A DNA stretch of 64,000 nucleotides from Paraglaciecola polaris LMG 21857 (GTDB lineage Bacteria; Pseudomonadota; Gammaproteobacteria; Enterobacterales; Alteromonadaceae): assembly GCF_000315055.1 (NCBI RefSeq), contig NZ_BAER01000074.1:1-64000 (forward strand), written 5' to 3'. A model generated the notes under the pieces. It was given only the letters and a program-made list of their open reading frames with translations, had not been told where the DNA came from and ran no database searches. Positions within the stretch are counted from its first letter, which is position 1. Every line of letters begins with the position of its first letter. This document shows positions 9,374 to 19,231 of the stretch, in pieces. The translations under genes and the position numbers were made by a program.

Positions 9374-9838
9374 ATGAACAGACTTGTCGCAGGTGCCAAC
9401 GCACCAGCATTTTCACTGCCTAACGAAAACGGCGAGACCGTTAATTTAAGCGATTTTGCAGGTAGAAAAATATTGCTCTATTTTTATCCGAAAGCCATGA
9501 CTCCAGGATGTACAGTGCAGGCACAGAATTTACGAGACAGTAAGAGCGAACTCGATAAATTGAATGTGGTCGTGTTAGGCGTTAGTCCCGATGCGGTAAA
9601 GCGATTGCCTAAGTTTATTGACAAAGAGCAGCTCAATTTTAGCCTGCTATCTGATGAGGATCATGTGGTAGCTGAACAGTTTGGTGTATGGGGTTTAAAG
9701 AAATTTATGGGCAAGGAATACGATGGTATTCACCGTATAAGTTTCTTGATAAATGAAAAGGGTGTCATTGAACATGTCTTTGATAAGTTCAAAACCAAAG
9801 ATCATCATCAAGTTGTATTAGATTACCTCGCCCAGTAA
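9374..9838 (+). CDS. bcp: Thiol peroxidase Bcp, one-cysteine form
   Basis: A 154-residue peroxiredoxin of the BCP/PrxQ group that reduces peroxides with thioredoxin or other thiols. The peroxidatic cysteine lies in MTPGCTVQ. The E. coli resolving cysteine five residues later is replaced by Gln (CTVQAQNLRD), and there is no other cysteine in the protein, so this must act as a 1-Cys enzyme needing an external thiol. The rest closely follows E. coli (LLSDEDHVVAEQFGVWG, DGIHRISFLI). A good Shine-Dalgarno (AAAGGA) precedes the ATG. It is the last gene after gcvR. Confidence 0.94.
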   Translation: MNRLVAGANAPAFSLPNENGETVNLSDFAGRKILLYFYPKAMTPGCTVQAQNLRDSKSELDKLNVVVLGVSPDAVKRLPKFIDKEQLNFSLLSDEDHVVAEQFGVWGLKKFMGKEYDGIHRISFLINEKGVIEHVFDKFKTKDHHQVVLDYLAQ

Positions 9839-9856
9839 ATCGTATTTAACCACCTA

Positions 9857-9892
9857 TTTGTATACTCTGCACGCAAATGCAGAGTATACAAA
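9857..9892. terminator. Convergent bidirectional hairpin between bcp and perM
   Basis: A perfect 15-bp stem (9857-9871 and 9878-9892) around a 6-base loop, starting with TTT on one side and ending with AAA on the other. It lies between two convergent genes and probably terminates both. Confidence 0.75.
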
Positions 9893-9899
9893 CGGAACA

Positions 9900-10979
9900 T
9901 TACTCAAATGACTTGTCTGGCAGTTGCTCTTGCAAGGGCGCTTTCCAAGCGGTACTCACGGCTTTTACGAGCGTGGCCAAAGGTATGGCAAAAAACACCC
10001 CCCAAAAACCCCATAAACCGCCAAAGAACAACACCGCGATGATGATATAAACGGGGTGTAAACTAACCGCTTCAGAAAAGAGTACTGGTACTAATATATT
10101 ACCGTCGAGGGCTTGAATCACGCCATAAGCAATCATTAAATACCAAAAATCTGGGGTAATTCCCCACTGAAACAATGCGACCACTGCAACTGGGATCGTT
10201 ACCACAGCTGCCCCAATATAAGGTATGAGGACGGAGAAACCGACCAATACCCCGAGTAATAACGCATAGCGCAAGTCCATCAAGGCAAACGTAACCGCTG
10301 AGATAGTACCGACTATCACTATTTCAATGACCTTGCCGCGGATATAATTAGCTATTTGGGTATTCATTTCACTGCCCACCTGCTTAATTAAACGACGTTG
10401 AGAAGGCAAAAGTGGTGAGAGATTCGCTAACAATTGGTCTTTGTCTTTCAACATGAAGAACACCATCAAGGGCACAAGCACTAAATAAATTAATAAAGAC
10501 GCCAGACTGCCCAACGAACTGACTGAAGCAGAAAGAAGTTGCTCCCCCATGCTGACCACACGCTCATTGACGCCATCAAGCATATCTTGCACGTCCCCAA
10601 GATGCACAAAATCTGGATACTGTTCAGGAAGATGTAATAACCATACCTGAGCTTGTCCCCAAATTTGTGGCATTTCACGGATCAAATTAATACTCTGTTG
10701 AGAAACCACAGGCACAATGCCAATGAAAGTCGCAATACATAAAGTTAAAAAACCGAATATAACTAGGCTACAGGCAAAGCCTCTGCGCATGCCAAGCCGA
10801 GATAACTGACTTACCGGCCAATCCAATAAGTAAGCAATAACAGCTGCCACCAGTACTGGCATTAAAATCGTCCCCAGTACAGCCAATAAAAGGGACACGA
10901 CTATAAGCATTATCAATAACATTACAGAATCGGGATCGGAGAACTTGCGCTTATACCACCTTTCAAACACACTTATCAT
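9900..10979 (-). CDS. perM: AI-2E family permease PerM-like
   Basis: A 359-residue integral membrane protein with hydrophobic helices near residues 18-50, 70-95, 155-180 and 205-345, the pattern of the AI-2E exporter superfamily. The C-terminal segments resemble E. coli PerM (YfgO). Substrate is unknown; relatives include the TqsA exporter and Na+/H+ antiporters. As in E. coli, it lies divergently beside bepA. It converges on bcp through a shared hairpin. Confidence 0.85.
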   Translation of the reverse strand: MISVFERWYKRKFSDPDSVMLLIMLIVVSLLLAVLGTILMPVLVAAVIAYLLDWPVSQLSRLGMRRGFACSLVIFGFLTLCIATFIGIVPVVSQQSINLIREMPQIWGQAQVWLLHLPEQYPDFVHLGDVQDMLDGVNERVVSMGEQLLSASVSSLGSLASLLIYLVLVPLMVFFMLKDKDQLLANLSPLLPSQRRLIKQVGSEMNTQIANYIRGKVIEIVIVGTISAVTFALMDLRYALLLGVLVGFSVLIPYIGAAVVTIPVAVVALFQWGITPDFWYLMIAYGVIQALDGNILVPVLFSEAVSLHPVYIIIAVLFFGGLWGFWGVFFAIPLATLVKAVSTAWKAPLQEQLPDKSFE

Positions 10980-11354
10980 ATGACTGCTGTACCTCGTAAA
11001 ACTCTATTAGTATCGTTATTAACGGATTTATTCTGGATGCATATTAATCAATAATGGGAAGAAATAGACTGTCCATTGCATCGCGCAACATATTATATTG
11101 TGCCACTAAAGAAAGATAAGATTTTAGTTAACTTAGCTGTACTTTTAACGCCTTACGCAAAATTATCCATTACATTTTGAACAAAGCACACATTTGATGT
11201 CATTAGCACGGCATAATAGAAGAATACGTCACGGATAAAACACTTGATGTCCGACGTTATCAACACAATATAATGAGATATCATCAGTTTTTCGGAACTA
11301 AATCAGGCAATTGCCTTTCTTACTAACGAAGCCGTAATTGATTACATAGGTGAA
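10980..11354. other. Divergent intergenic region perM/bepA
   Basis: 375 AT-rich bases between divergent genes. It must contain the promoters of both. An AGGTGAA Shine-Dalgarno precedes the bepA ATG. I see no gene, repeat or clear operator. Confidence 0.5.
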
Positions 11355-12821
11355 ATGATTAAAACAACTCAGGTTTGTAGAAAAGCATTGATCGCCCTAG
11401 GCGTATCACTCGCAGTATTTGCCAGCGCCTCAATAGATGCTGCCAATCAAAAGAACGATTTACCTGAAATTGGTGTTGTCGCCTCGGGCGCCATCAGTTT
11501 AGATAAAGAAATGCAAATTGGTGATGTGTTGATGCGCCAATTACGCGGCCAAGCGCCGATTATTAACGATCCCTTGTTGGATGAGTATATTCAGGACTTG
11601 GGTAATCGTTTAGTCGCACAAGCTGACAATGTTAAATTTCCGTTTGAATTTTTTCTACTCAACAACCCTGCAATCAACGCATTTGCCTTTTTCGGTGGCC
11701 ACGTTGGTGTTCACACCGGTCTTATTTACAATGCCAAAAACGAAAGCGAGCTGGCATCTGTACTTGCCCATGAAGTCAGTCACGTAACCCAAAGACACAT
11801 TGCAAGAAGTATAGAAGCAAGGCAAAAATCATCACCACTACAATTGGCCTCAGCCTTAGGTGGTATATTACTTGCGCTTGCCAGTCCTGAGGCTGGTATT
11901 GCAGCGATTAGCGCCGGTTCAGCGGCATCCGCCCAAGCATCAATAAACTACACTCGTCAAAACGAAAAGGAAGCAGATAGCATTGGTATCCGTATTTTGG
12001 CCCAGTCCGGATTCGACCCTAACGCTGCAGGCGAGTTTTTTGGCACACTGGTAGAGAAATATCGCCTGACATCGAGACCTCCTGCATTCTTGTTGACTCA
12101 TCCATTGCCCGAATCAAGGGTGGCGGATGCACGTACCCGTGCCGCCAGTTACCAACGTAATCAAGTGCCAGAAAGTCTGAGCTTTCATTTAGCAAAAAGC
12201 CGCATACTTGCACGCTATTATGCTACCCCTGAATATAACATCAATTATTTCGAAACCAGTCTTGAACGTGGTAGTTATGCATTTAAAGCGGCCTCTGAAT
12301 ACGGTTTGGCTCTAGCCTATTTAGCCAACGAAGAAAATCAAAAAGCGCAGAAATTGATCGACAATTTACTGGTAAATGACCCACGTAATTTATTCTATTT
12401 AGACACCTATACTGATATTGCATTGGCGACTGGGCGCACTGAAGATGCGATTGAAAAGCTCACGGCCCAAGCCACACTAACTCCGCGCAATAGGGTTATT
12501 ACGTTAAATTTGGCTAATGCGCTGGTCAAAAATAAACAATATGATTTGGCTGTGCGTATTTTAAAAGACTATTTATTGATTGCACCAGACAATATGTTAG
12601 CCCATCAAATACTAACTGACGCGTACACAGAAAGTAAAAATAAGCTAGAAATGCATCAAACTAAAGCGGAAGTGTATGCATTAGCAGCATCTTATCCAAG
12701 AGCTATCGATGAACTGCACCATGCCTATAATTACGCGGGGGCACAGAACATTGAGAAACAGCGGATCAGAGCCCGTATAGAGCAATTTCGTGAATATCAG
12801 ACTCGTTTAGAGAGTCTTTAA
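11355..12821 (+). CDS. bepA: Outer membrane protein assembly protease/chaperone BepA
   Basis: A 488-residue periplasmic M48 metalloprotease with TPR repeats. A signal peptide covers about residues 1-29. The zinc motif HEVSH is at 139-143, with the third ligand in NEKEADSIG near 207. The C-terminal half (about 300-480) forms helical TPR repeats. E. coli BepA (YfgC) helps LptD maturation and degrades misfolded barrel proteins stalled at BAM. Its 3' end overlaps the convergent thioredoxin gene by 15 bases. Order perM-bepA-yfgD follows E. coli, apart from the inserted thioredoxin gene. Confidence 0.93.
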   Translation: MIKTTQVCRKALIALGVSLAVFASASIDAANQKNDLPEIGVVASGAISLDKEMQIGDVLMRQLRGQAPIINDPLLDEYIQDLGNRLVAQADNVKFPFEFFLLNNPAINAFAFFGGHVGVHTGLIYNAKNESELASVLAHEVSHVTQRHIARSIEARQKSSPLQLASALGGILLALASPEAGIAAISAGSAASAQASINYTRQNEKEADSIGIRILAQSGFDPNAAGEFFGTLVEKYRLTSRPPAFLLTHPLPESRVADARTRAASYQRNQVPESLSFHLAKSRILARYYATPEYNINYFETSLERGSYAFKAASEYGLALAYLANEENQKAQKLIDNLLVNDPRNLFYLDTYTDIALATGRTEDAIEKLTAQATLTPRNRVITLNLANALVKNKQYDLAVRILKDYLLIAPDNMLAHQILTDAYTESKNKLEMHQTKAEVYALAASYPRAIDELHHAYNYAGAQNIEKQRIRARIEQFREYQTRLESL

Positions 12822-13277
12822 TATATCAATAGCTCGGCGCAACGATGCTGCGCTTTGCTCCCCTAACAACTGTTTTTTCACTGTCCCGTCCGGGCCAATG
12901 ATAAAGGTAGCGGGTAAACTATTTGGTCTTGTCATGGGCAGAGGTTGTTCAAGCTGTGCGATCAGCGGAAATTTAATAGCAAATTCTCGTTTTAATTGTG
13001 CTAATTTTTCCTCACTTACATCATCAAAACTAATGGCAAACATCGGCACTTCAGGCGTATTTTTCTGATAGAAATCATTTAGCTCAGGAATTTCTCGTAA
13101 ACATGGGGCACACCATTCAGCAAAATAATTCACGACTACCCATTGGCCTTCGTATTCTCGCCATTGATGTGATGCACCGTCATCGGTTGTAAAATCAGCC
13201 CGAGTAACAGAATAACCGAACACACCAGCCAGCAGTCCTGCCACAATCAGCACCAAATACAAAAATTTACGCAACAT
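12807..13277 (-). CDS. TlpA/ResA-type periplasmic thioredoxin
   Basis: A 156-residue protein with one N-terminal membrane anchor (about 4-24) and a thioredoxin fold whose active site reads EWCAPCLREIPEL (C-x2-C with APC). The family reduces or oxidises periplasmic disulfides, for example in cytochrome c maturation; no substrate is indicated by the neighbours. The cis-proline segment is seen as NSLPATFIIGPDG. It sits between bepA and yfgD on the opposite strand, where E. coli has no such gene. Confidence 0.85.
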   Translation of the reverse strand: MLRKFLYLVLIVAGLLAGVFGYSVTRADFTTDDGASHQWREYEGQWVVVNYFAEWCAPCLREIPELNDFYQKNTPEVPMFAISFDDVSEEKLAQLKREFAIKFPLIAQLEQPLPMTRPNSLPATFIIGPDGTVKKQLLGEQSAASLRRAIDILKTL

Positions 13278-13356
13278 TGTCCTACCTTCCCTTTTACCTG
13301 TGAGAGCTAAACGATAGAATATCGCTATTCACTATGGATCACAGTAGAAACTAATC

Positions 13357-13728
13357 ATGTCACAATTGACGATATTACATAACCCGCGTTGTTCTAAGAG
13401 CCGGGAAACACTGCAACTTTTGCATGACAACCACCAACAGCCCACCGTTATCGAATATTTGAAAAATCCCCCTAGCGAGCAGGAACTACAGGCAATCTTG
13501 TTGATGTTAGGTATGGCGGATCCACGCTCATTGATGCGTAAAAAAGAAGCTGAATACAAAGCACTGAATATTGATAACGATAATATTTCCCCAGACGAAT
13601 TGATTAAAGTGATGCGTTTAACCCCAAAACTAATCGAACGTCCTATCGTCATAAAAGGTTCTTTGGATAATGCTGACAGTTTGGCCGTCATCGGGCGCCC
13701 GCCAGAAAATGTATTAAAGCTGCTATGA
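13357..13728 (+). CDS. yfgD: ArsC-family reductase YfgD
   Basis: A 123-residue thioredoxin-fold protein of the ArsC/Spx/YfgD family, with the active cysteine in HNPRCSKSRETL and downstream arginines in LIERPIVI. The usual label is glutaredoxin-dependent arsenate reductase, but YfgD-type proteins outside ars operons have no proven arsenate role. The position after bepA matches E. coli. It overlaps wrbA by 4 bases (ATGA), so the two are translationally coupled. Confidence 0.88.
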   Translation: MSQLTILHNPRCSKSRETLQLLHDNHQQPTVIEYLKNPPSEQELQAILLMLGMADPRSLMRKKEAEYKALNIDNDNISPDELIKVMRLTPKLIERPIVIKGSLDNADSLAVIGRPPENVLKLL

Positions 13729-14321
13729 GCAATCATATTTTAATTTTGTATTACAGCCGCAATGGGGCAACCAAAGCGATGGCTAACCGTATTGCTCAAG
13801 GAGTAGAGTCAATGGGTATGCAAGCAAAATTGCGCACCGTGCCTGAAGTGTCAACCGGCATTGACCACACTCAACCCAGTGTGCCGACAAGTGGCGATCC
13901 TTTTGTGCAAAAAAGTGATTTAAAAGCTTGTTCTGGTTTGGCTTTGGGCAGCCCGACACGCTTTGGTAACATGGCCTGCGCCCTCAAATTTTTTATTGAT
14001 ACTACCAGCGGAGAATGGTTAGCCGGCGCTTTAGTGAATAAACCTGCTGGTGTTTTCACCTCTACAGGCAGCATGCATGGCGGCCAAGAAAGTACCTTAT
14101 TGAGCATGATGCTACCCTTATTACATCACGGGATGGTGATTGCGGGGTTACCCTATACACATCCAGAACTACACAGCACCAAGACAGGCGGTAGTCCCTA
14201 CGGTGCAACGCATTACGCTCACGGCGATAAAAGTGAAAAGCTCAGCGATGACGAACGTGCATTGTGTTTTGCCCAAGGCCAACGTCTCGCCTCACTCGCA
14301 CAAAAACTGGCTAACCATTAG
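13725..14321 (+). CDS. wrbA: NAD(P)H:quinone oxidoreductase WrbA
   Basis: A 198-residue flavodoxin-like protein. The FMN phosphate loop is YYSRNGATKAMA near the start, and GSPTRFGNMA and FTSTGSMHGGQE are the flavin-binding and family loops. WrbA is a tetrameric two-electron quinone reductase that limits semiquinone radicals. It lies in a yfgD-wrbA-DUF2069 run with a 4-base overlap and a 20-base gap, probably one operon. Confidence 0.92.
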   Translation: MSNHILILYYSRNGATKAMANRIAQGVESMGMQAKLRTVPEVSTGIDHTQPSVPTSGDPFVQKSDLKACSGLALGSPTRFGNMACALKFFIDTTSGEWLAGALVNKPAGVFTSTGSMHGGQESTLLSMMLPLLHHGMVIAGLPYTHPELHSTKTGGSPYGATHYAHGDKSEKLSDDERALCFAQGQRLASLAQKLANH

Positions 14322-14341
14322 CCATCAACTCAGGACACTTT

Positions 14342-14770
14342 ATGAAATTTAATACTCGTTTTTACCAACGCCTCGCCCTGAGTAGCTATTTTTTACTGAT
14401 CACATGGTTAGTTATTTGGCATTTTTTTCTTACGATTGATAAGAACACTTCAACCTTATTCACGGTACTGTTATGGATTATTCCCATTTTATTACCCATA
14501 CGCGGCTTACTGGCAGGTAAGCCTTATACCTATGCTTGGACGAACTTCATCGTGATGTATTACTTGCTGCACGGCTTAACCGCTGTTTACGCAGTTGAAG
14601 GTGAGCGTATCTATGCTGCCATCGAAATTCTGTTATGTGTTGGTTTGTTTAGCGGTTGTAGTTTTTATGCACGTTTGAGAGGAAGGGAGCTTGGCACCGG
14701 CATTCGTAAACTCAAAGAGGAATTACTTGAAGAAAAACAAGCTTTTGAGTCTCTAAAACAAGATAAGTAA
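14342..14770 (+). CDS. DUF2069 inner membrane protein
   Basis: A 142-residue membrane protein with about four hydrophobic helices (roughly 12-35, 40-58, 65-85 and 95-110) and a charged C-terminal tail likely to be coiled. It matches the DUF2069 family, which lies beside wrbA in many gammaproteobacteria. No function is known. It ends the operon before a hairpin terminator. Confidence 0.75.
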   Translation: MKFNTRFYQRLALSSYFLLITWLVIWHFFLTIDKNTSTLFTVLLWIIPILLPIRGLLAGKPYTYAWTNFIVMYYLLHGLTAVYAVEGERIYAAIEILLCVGLFSGCSFYARLRGRELGTGIRKLKEELLEEKQAFESLKQDK

Positions 14771-14827
14771 GCGATCATTTATGCGCCATGGTGCCGTTGA
14801 GCATATGATGATTGATGCACCCCATAT

Positions 14828-14857
14828 TTGGTTGAAATACCTGTTTCAACCAATTTT
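14828..14857. terminator. Terminator between DUF2069 and hda
   Basis: Stem TTGGTTGAAA/TTTCAACCAA (14828-14837 and 14844-14853) with a 6-base loop and TTTT after it on the + strand. It lies between convergent genes. Confidence 0.75.
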
Positions 14858-14867
14858 CAATGCGGGA

Positions 14868-15578
14868 CTAAAGCCCCAGCGCTTCTTTTACAAATGGGAT
14901 CGTCAACTTTCTTTGTTGTTGTAACGACATCTCATCCAGTTTGTTTAACGTATTCATCAAAGACGGCATATCCCGTTGCCAATGGTTTACCAAATAAACA
15001 GCCACTTTCTCAGGCATAACTAACCCACGCTGCTTAGCACGAGTGAGCAACGCTACGCAGCGCCCTTCATCACTTAAACTGGCGAGAGTAAAACTGACGC
15101 CCCAGGCAAAACGAGAAGCGAGATCCGCAAGTTGCAACTCTAAAGACGTAGGACCGCCATTTGCACACGCCACCACGTGGCTAATTCCTAACTCTTTCAC
15201 TCGATTCAATAAATCAAATACGGCAATTTGCCATGTTTGGGAGTCTTTAAGCGCATCGACGTCGTCTAAACATATAAGCTGACTATGCTCTAAACCATCG
15301 AGTACTTCAGGAGAATATTGCTGCTTATCTTTAAAACTAAAATAAACCGCACTGACGTTTGCAGATTGCGCTTTATGGCATAAGGAATAAAGTAAATGGC
15401 TCTTACCTACTCCGTATTCACCACTGACAAACGTTAGCCAGGGCTGGTTCTCTTTATTCAGGGTCTGATTTAGCAGACTTTTGAGGCGATGAACCAAGTG
15501 CGAATTTTCTCCGACAATGAAACTATCGAAGGTTTCTGTATCGCCTAGGTTTACTGCTAAAGACAATTGCTTGGTCAT
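14868..15578 (-). CDS. hda: DnaA regulatory inactivator Hda
   Basis: A 236-residue AAA+ protein related to DnaA domain III. The N-terminal QLSLAV is a beta-clamp binding motif as in E. coli Hda, where it loads Hda on DnaN to stimulate DnaA-ATP hydrolysis (RIDA). The Walker A region reads GEYGVGKSH and Walker B LICLDDVD; the sensor II/box VIII region is near the C-terminus. It prevents over-initiation of replication. It follows the DUF2066 gene with a one-base overlap. Confidence 0.93.
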   Translation of the reverse strand: MTKQLSLAVNLGDTETFDSFIVGENSHLVHRLKSLLNQTLNKENQPWLTFVSGEYGVGKSHLLYSLCHKAQSANVSAVYFSFKDKQQYSPEVLDGLEHSQLICLDDVDALKDSQTWQIAVFDLLNRVKELGISHVVACANGGPTSLELQLADLASRFAWGVSFTLASLSDEGRCVALLTRAKQRGLVMPEKVAVYLVNHWQRDMPSLMNTLNKLDEMSLQQQRKLTIPFVKEALGL

Positions 15579-16666
15579 TATAGTTTCCAGAAATACTCCA
15601 GGTTTTGCCTATCCACTTCAAAGCGGTTCACTGGAGAAAGTCGATTATCTAATGCCATTGCATCTATTAAATTATCTACATCACCTAATAAACTTAGTTC
15701 GAACTGAGCAACTTGCCCTGTTTGACTGACCAAGTTTGCCGAATTAACTACACTCAAACCATTAAAAAATTTAACAATTTCTCCGTATTGCCGCAAATTA
15801 GTAAGGTTTTTAATACTCACCACTGTACGTTGAGCGTTAGGATCCAAGCGGCTAAAATCGATTGCATACTTAGTCGCTAGGTTATCTGCCAAACTATTAA
15901 TTAGTGCGATTACGGTTTGTTCTTGGTCCTCGCCGGTCACCGTACCTGAAGTGGTATTTCCGGCCTCTAATAAGGTCCAATCAGCTTGCCACTGAAGCTC
16001 GGTACGTGTTTTTGCGTCTGGGTTTTCAACTGAGTAGACACGCGCAGACAAAACATTCTCGACTGCGTAACGGCGACTGGCCTGAGCTAATTGGTGCACA
16101 AATCCCCCCCATACATCATAAATACTGATACTTTGCATATCGTCTAGATCTAACAAAGGCTGAACGACTTCAATACCTCGGCGCGTGGCAGTCTCCTGCG
16201 CACGAATAAGTAGCCCTTGGTGACTACTTTCAGATATCAACTCTCGCCCCCCTTGGGGCTCTTTAATCGCTAACCATAAAATACTCTCTGGGCGGCGTTT
16301 ATCCCAGATACGGTAACCTGAATTGCGTAATTGCTTATCGACTTTTTCCTGGTCGAAATTAACTGATAAATAAAGTTGTTCAGGTGTTTGTTCGAAACGA
16401 TAAGTACGCAGGTAACTTTTTGCTTGTTTAAGTTGTTGGCTGATTTTCGGATCCCTTAATAGGGATGAACTGCCGCTGACTTTAACGAAAACGTCTTCGA
16501 GTCCTTGGCGTATCGCTTTATTCTGAGTACCCGTTGATTGATCGCTAACTTCAACTTTTGCACTGTATAATCCATCGATTACACCCGCATGAGCACTACC
16601 CGAACACCATAATGACAACCATAACATCAGGTGCAATCTAGCTAAAATAGCGACAGCTTTGATCAT
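15578..16666 (-). CDS. DUF2066 exported protein
   Basis: A 362-residue protein with a signal peptide (about 1-27, ending AHA). The body matches the DUF2066 family, found upstream of hda in many gammaproteobacteria; the function is unknown. The stop codon overlaps the hda start by one base, so hda is probably translated from the same mRNA. Confidence 0.75.
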   Translation of the reverse strand: MIKAVAILARLHLMLWLSLWCSGSAHAGVIDGLYSAKVEVSDQSTGTQNKAIRQGLEDVFVKVSGSSSLLRDPKISQQLKQAKSYLRTYRFEQTPEQLYLSVNFDQEKVDKQLRNSGYRIWDKRRPESILWLAIKEPQGGRELISESSHQGLLIRAQETATRRGIEVVQPLLDLDDMQSISIYDVWGGFVHQLAQASRRYAVENVLSARVYSVENPDAKTRTELQWQADWTLLEAGNTTSGTVTGEDQEQTVIALINSLADNLATKYAIDFSRLDPNAQRTVVSIKNLTNLRQYGEIVKFFNGLSVVNSANLVSQTGQVAQFELSLLGDVDNLIDAMALDNRLSPVNRFEVDRQNLEYFWKL

Positions 16667-16852
16667 TTCTCAACTTAACTCCGAAATATAAAGGCCCTAT
16701 TGTCATTGATTTACGTACAAATTTCACCATTTGTTTCACCCTACCTTATTTCCCTAAGAACGAAATTGAGCAGATTTTCTGTACCTTTTGCCATTCTGAA
16801 CTGGTAAAATCTGCGCTCATTTTTGGACCCTCACCCTAAAATAGGTAATTAC

Positions 16853-17890
16853 GTGACCGATAATAAACCCTCCTTAAGCTATAAAGATGCAGGTGTCGAC
16901 ATAGATGCGGGCAATGAACTTGTTGAAAGAATCAAATCAGTAAGCAAGAAAACACATCGCCCTGAAGTCAAAGGAGGTTTAGGTGGTTTCGGCGCACTAT
17001 GCTCGCTTCCAAGCAAGTACCGTGAGCCTTTGCTTGTTTCTGGCACGGACGGTGTAGGCACCAAATTACGTTTAGCCATGGATTTAGAACAACACGACGG
17101 CATTGGTATCGATTTAGTCGCCATGTGTGTAAATGATCTGATTGTTCAAGGCGCTGAGCCGCTTTTTTTCTTGGACTACTACGCAACAGGTAAACTTGAT
17201 ATAGATACAGCGGCAAAAGTCGTAACCGGTATCGGCAAAGGGTGTGAACTATCTGGTTGTGCATTGATTGGCGGCGAAACCGCTGAAATGCCAGGTATGT
17301 ATCATGGTAATGACTATGATGTTGCCGGATTTTGCGTAGGTGTTGTTGAAGCCGCTGACGTAATTGACGGAAGTCGTGTTAAATCAGGCGATGCTCTTAT
17401 CGCACTGGGCTCATCTGGCCCACATTCAAATGGTTACTCCTTGGTACGTAAAATATTAGAAGTGTCCGGTTGTGAGGCTTCAGACGTATTTGACGGCAAA
17501 CCGTTGTCTGAGCATTTACTCGAACCTACGCGCATCTACGTCAAATCTGTTCTCAACTTATTAGAAACTGTGCAGGTAAACGCGATTACTCATATTACAG
17601 GCGGTGGTTTTTGGGAAAATATTCCCCGAGTATTACCTGCAGGCACCAAAGCGGTGATCGATGAACAGAGTTGGCAATGGCCAAGCATTTTTAATTGGCT
17701 GCAAGAGCAAGGTAATGTCACCACCCACGAGATGTATCGTACATTTAACTGTGGCGTTGGCATGATCATCGCGTTAGAGGCCGACAAAGCGGACAAAGCC
17801 ATTGCTATATTGCAAGAGCAAGGCGAAAACGTTTGGAAAATTGGCCATATAGAAAACAGTGACGACAGTAATCAGGTTGAGATTAAATAG
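16853..17890 (+). CDS. purM: Phosphoribosylformylglycinamidine cyclo-ligase (AIR synthetase)
   Basis: A 345-residue enzyme that closes the imidazole ring of FGAM with ATP. The GTG at 16853 is chosen because it gives the E. coli length and start ([17 protein letters not shown]) and follows a TAGGT ribosome site by 7 bases; the frame is open 10 codons further. The PurM signature [10 protein letters not shown] and the metal-binding [11 protein letters not shown] are present. It is coupled to purN by a one-base overlap (TAGTG), the same operon as in E. coli, but the uraA and upp genes that precede it there are absent. Confidence 0.96.
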   Translation: MTDNKPSLSYKDAGVDIDAGNELVERIKSVSKKTHRPEVKGGLGGFGALCSLPSKYREPLLVSGTDGVGTKLRLAMDLEQHDGIGIDLVAMCVNDLIVQGAEPLFFLDYYATGKLDIDTAAKVVTGIGKGCELSGCALIGGETAEMPGMYHGNDYDVAGFCVGVVEAADVIDGSRVKSGDALIALGSSGPHSNGYSLVRKILEVSGCEASDVFDGKPLSEHLLEPTRIYVKSVLNLLETVQVNAITHITGGGFWENIPRVLPAGTKAVIDEQSWQWPSIFNWLQEQGNVTTHEMYRTFNCGVGMIIALEADKADKAIAILQEQGENVWKIGHIENSDDSNQVEIK

Positions 17891-18537
17891 TGTCATCTAA
17901 TGCAAAAATCGTTGTATTGATTTCGGGTAATGGCTCAAATCTCCAAGCCTTGATTGATGACATTGTGGAGCAAAAAATAGCGGCTGAAATAGTCGCTGTT
18001 GTGTCTAATAAAGCGAATGTTTTCGGACTAGAACGCGCAGCTCAGGCTAACATCCCACACCAAGTCGTCAATCATAAAGACTTCACAACGCGGGAAGAGT
18101 ATGACGCCCAGTTACACAGTGTCATTGCAGGTTTTTCTCCCGACTTAGTTGTTTTAGCTGGATTCATGCGCATATTAACTCCTTGGTTTGTTGAGCAATT
18201 TACGGGTAAGATGTTGAACATTCATCCTTCTTTGTTGCCAAAGTACAAAGGCTTAGATACGCATCAACGTGCGATAGATGCAAAGGATGAAGAGCACGGT
18301 GCTTCGGTACACTTTGTTACCCCTGAGCTCGATGGCGGGCCAGTTGTATTGCAATCTAAAGTGCCCGTTTTTGCCGATGAAACAGCCTTGCAGCTTGCCT
18401 CTAGAGTGCAAGAACAAGAGCGCCAAATGTATCCATTAGTCGTCCGTTGGTTTTGCCAGAAAAGATTACTAATGCTTAATAATAAGGCATATTTAGATGG
18501 AAACGAAATGCCGAACACGGGTTATGCAGCTGATTAG
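17890..18537 (+). CDS. purN: Phosphoribosylglycinamide formyltransferase 1
   Basis: A 215-residue GAR transformylase using 10-formyl-THF in purine synthesis. It shows the phosphate loop SGNGSNLQALID, the catalytic Asn-His region NIHPSLLPKYKG, and Asp in HFVTPELDGGPV. The GTG start overlaps the purM stop. Its 3' end overlaps the following DUF3108 gene by about 40 bases if that gene starts at 18497. Confidence 0.95.
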   Translation: MSSNAKIVVLISGNGSNLQALIDDIVEQKIAAEIVAVVSNKANVFGLERAAQANIPHQVVNHKDFTTREEYDAQLHSVIAGFSPDLVVLAGFMRILTPWFVEQFTGKMLNIHPSLLPKYKGLDTHQRAIDAKDEEHGASVHFVTPELDGGPVVLQSKVPVFADETALQLASRVQEQERQMYPLVVRWFCQKRLLMLNNKAYLDGNEMPNTGYAAD

Positions 18538-19222
18538 CATACGTTGGTTAGCCGGCCTTATTTTCATGGCAGGCTCAGTAGCTCAAGCCTCTGCCCTACC
18601 TTCGTTTGATGCGGAGTACACCGCATATCGTTACGGCAAGAAACTAGGGTATGCGCTACTCAGTGTAGAAAATATTGAAAATGATACCTACCGGATGGAA
18701 TACCACTCCAAGGTATCATTGTTTTTCTTATCTGATAAGCGCACGGAAATTAGTGACTTTGCTTTTATTGACGACAAAATTGTACCAAAAAACTACCGTT
18801 TCAGTCGCACGGGAACAGGCAGCAATAAAAGCACTAAAATTGTTTTTGACCCTAATGAAGATAAAATTTTCGTGGATAACAAGCCAGGTATCGAATGGGA
18901 CGAACAATTTGATAATCAACTTTATCGCCTAGACATGCAGCAAAAACTCGCCCTAGGGCAAACAGAGTTTAGCTATCATGTTATTAATTACCGAGGGCAA
19001 GAGCGGGATTATAACCTAAAAGTAATGGGCACAGAGCAGTTAACCCTACCCTACGGTATGCTTGAGGGAATAAAGGTTGAAATTGTACGTCATAATTCGA
19101 CCCGTGAAACGTTCGCGTGGTTCTCACCCCAACTCAATTATCAATTGGTGCGTTTGCAACAATTTAAAGATGATAAAGAACAAGGTGATATACAACTTAA
19201 AACCTTTACGTTAACACAGTAA
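18497..19222 (+). CDS. DUF3108 exported protein
   Basis: A protein of 241 residues (or 232 if it starts at the ATG at 18524). Both starts give a signal peptide ending near SVAQASA. AAGG nine bases before 18497 favours the longer form; the shorter start has only a weak GGG. The mature part is a beta-rich periplasmic DUF3108 domain, related to outer-membrane lipoprotein carrier-like folds; no function is known. It is likely cotranscribed with purMN through the overlap and is followed by a hairpin. Confidence 0.8.
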   Translation: METKCRTRVMQLISIRWLAGLIFMAGSVAQASALPSFDAEYTAYRYGKKLGYALLSVENIENDTYRMEYHSKVSLFFLSDKRTEISDFAFIDDKIVPKNYRFSRTGTGSNKSTKIVFDPNEDKIFVDNKPGIEWDEQFDNQLYRLDMQQKLALGQTEFSYHVINYRGQERDYNLKVMGTEQLTLPYGMLEGIKVEIVRHNSTRETFAWFSPQLNYQLVRLQQFKDDKEQGDIQLKTFTLTQ

Positions 19223-19231
19223 AACCCTCAC

